The notes beneath the pieces were generated by a model, which did no database searches, had not been told where the DNA came from, and saw nothing but the letters and a program-made list of their open reading frames with translations. Made by a program: the position numbers and the translations under genes. Shown piece after piece: positions 5,473 through 5,899 of a DNA stretch of 5,899 bases (position 1 is the first letter of the stretch; the number at the start of each line of letters is the position of its first letter). This stretch comes from Nitrososphaerota archaeon. GTDB taxonomy: Archaea; Thermoproteota; Nitrososphaeria; Nitrososphaerales; CADDZS01. The stretch lies in assembly GCA_027886795.1 (NCBI GenBank), contig JAPCJU010000084.1, positions 1 to 5,899 of the forward strand. Direction: 5' to 3'.

Positions 5473-5899
5473 TTGAGTTCGAAGTTCCAAGACACCCGCG
5501 TGCCAACCGGAGTTCCCGGGCTTGATCCGCTGATCCAGGGAGGTTTGCAACGAGGCGACTTTGTATTGTTAATCGGGGGTCTGGGTACCGGCAAGACAAT
5601 CTTTTCCTGCGAGTTTGTTTACAACGCGGCGCTTACCATGGATGAACCCGCTGTCTTTGCTACATTCGAGGAAGACATTCGCAGTCTGAAGAGAAACATG
5701 ATGAACTTTGGATTCGATCTGACCGCCCTCGAAGCAAAGAGAAAGCTAAAGCTGCTCGGATTGGACGCTCTTGAAGGCCGCGGGTTGAGTTCCAATATAC
5801 AGGTTCTTCTCGAGGCAGTTGACGAGATAAAGGCAAAGCGGCTGGTCGTCGATTCTCTCACGGCATTCTTGAGCGGAACTGGAGAAAAATTCGACTATA
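5473..5899 (+). CDS. KaiC-like RecA-superfamily ATPase, 3'-truncated by the window edge
   Basis: The first 142 residues of a second KaiC-like ATPase are present; the frame is still open at the last base. It begins MSSKFQDTRVPTGVPGLDPL and then runs QGGLQRGD, closely matching the family signature. Walker A is GGLGTGKT (35-42), with Leu where the paralogue has Pro. The paired catalytic glutamates are in ATFEED (66-67), and Walker B LVVDS ends with Asp127. Compared with the KaiC-like protein at 3273-2587, about 61 of 119 residues match without a gap, so the two are paralogues with all ATPase residues kept. The start TTG 5473 is chosen because it puts the PTG signature 11 residues in, close to the 13 in the paralogue (also TTG-AGT), and no in-frame ATG exists upstream. 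The frame is open back to a TGA at about 5338, so an earlier TTG (about 5422) cannot be ruled out. No SD is seen. Divergent orientation from UbiA suggests shared control. A second domain may follow beyond the window. Confidence 0.88.
   Translation, partial: MSSKFQDTRVPTGVPGLDPLIQGGLQRGDFVLLIGGLGTGKTIFSCEFVYNAALTMDEPAVFATFEEDIRSLKRNMMNFGFDLTALEAKRKLKLLGLDALEGRGLSSNIQVLLEAVDEIKAKRLVVDSLTAFLSGTGEKFDY

Noticed and set aside
5323..5861. Minus-strand open frames of 75-80 codons over the second KaiC gene and its upstream region
   Set aside because: The plus strand has an unmistakable KaiC reading with Walker A, the Glu pair and Walker B; the antisense frames are its shadow.
1..5899. CRISPR arrays, tRNA genes, insertion sequences
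   Set aside because: No regularly spaced repeats, no tRNA-like T-loop/acceptor pattern and no transposase motif were seen on either strand.

Overview
The window looks archaeal. It carries two single-domain KaiC-like ATPases, a seven-helix membrane protein with a degenerate KaiC-like (MEDS/DUF835-type) cytoplasmic domain, an ACT-V4R sensor-like protein, and an all-E-type polyprenyl diphosphate synthase next to a UbiA prenyltransferase. TTG and GTG starts dominate, spacing is tight, and the few ribosome binding sites match the archaeal GGAGGTGA-type anti-SD. Content and moderate GC fit a mesophilic Thermoproteota lineage (Nitrososphaeria or Bathyarchaeia-like) better than a halophile or methanogen, but the sequence does not fix the taxon.

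Layout. Positions 6-803 (+) encode an ACT plus V4R protein whose true start may lie left of the window. Positions 804-1173 are about 370 bases without a convincing gene, holding one weak 46-codon ORF that may be a frameshifted remnant. Positions 1174-5224 form a four-gene minus-strand cluster. In transcription order it reads UbiA prenyltransferase (5224-4352), polyprenyl diphosphate synthase (4368-3334, overlapping UbiA by 17 bases), KaiC-like ATPase (3273-2587, after a 60-base gap) and 7TM-MEDS/DUF835-like receptor (2577-1174, 9 bases after kaiC). A 248-base divergent intergenic region (5225-5472) follows. At 5473 a second KaiC-like ATPase starts on the plus strand and runs off the right edge.

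How they may work together (inference). UbiA and the prenyl synthase make a coherent pair: the soluble enzyme builds an isoprenoid chain and the membrane enzyme attaches it to an acceptor, either a quinone head group or a lipid precursor. The intact KaiC followed by a membrane protein carrying an inactivated KaiC-like domain resembles the sensor-plus-hub arrangement proposed for archaeal KaiC signalling. With a divergent KaiC paralogue and a V4R/ACT ligand-binding protein nearby, the locus looks like a signalling island around an isoprenoid (lipid or quinone) branch. Whether the signalling genes sense or control membrane composition cannot be shown from the sequence.
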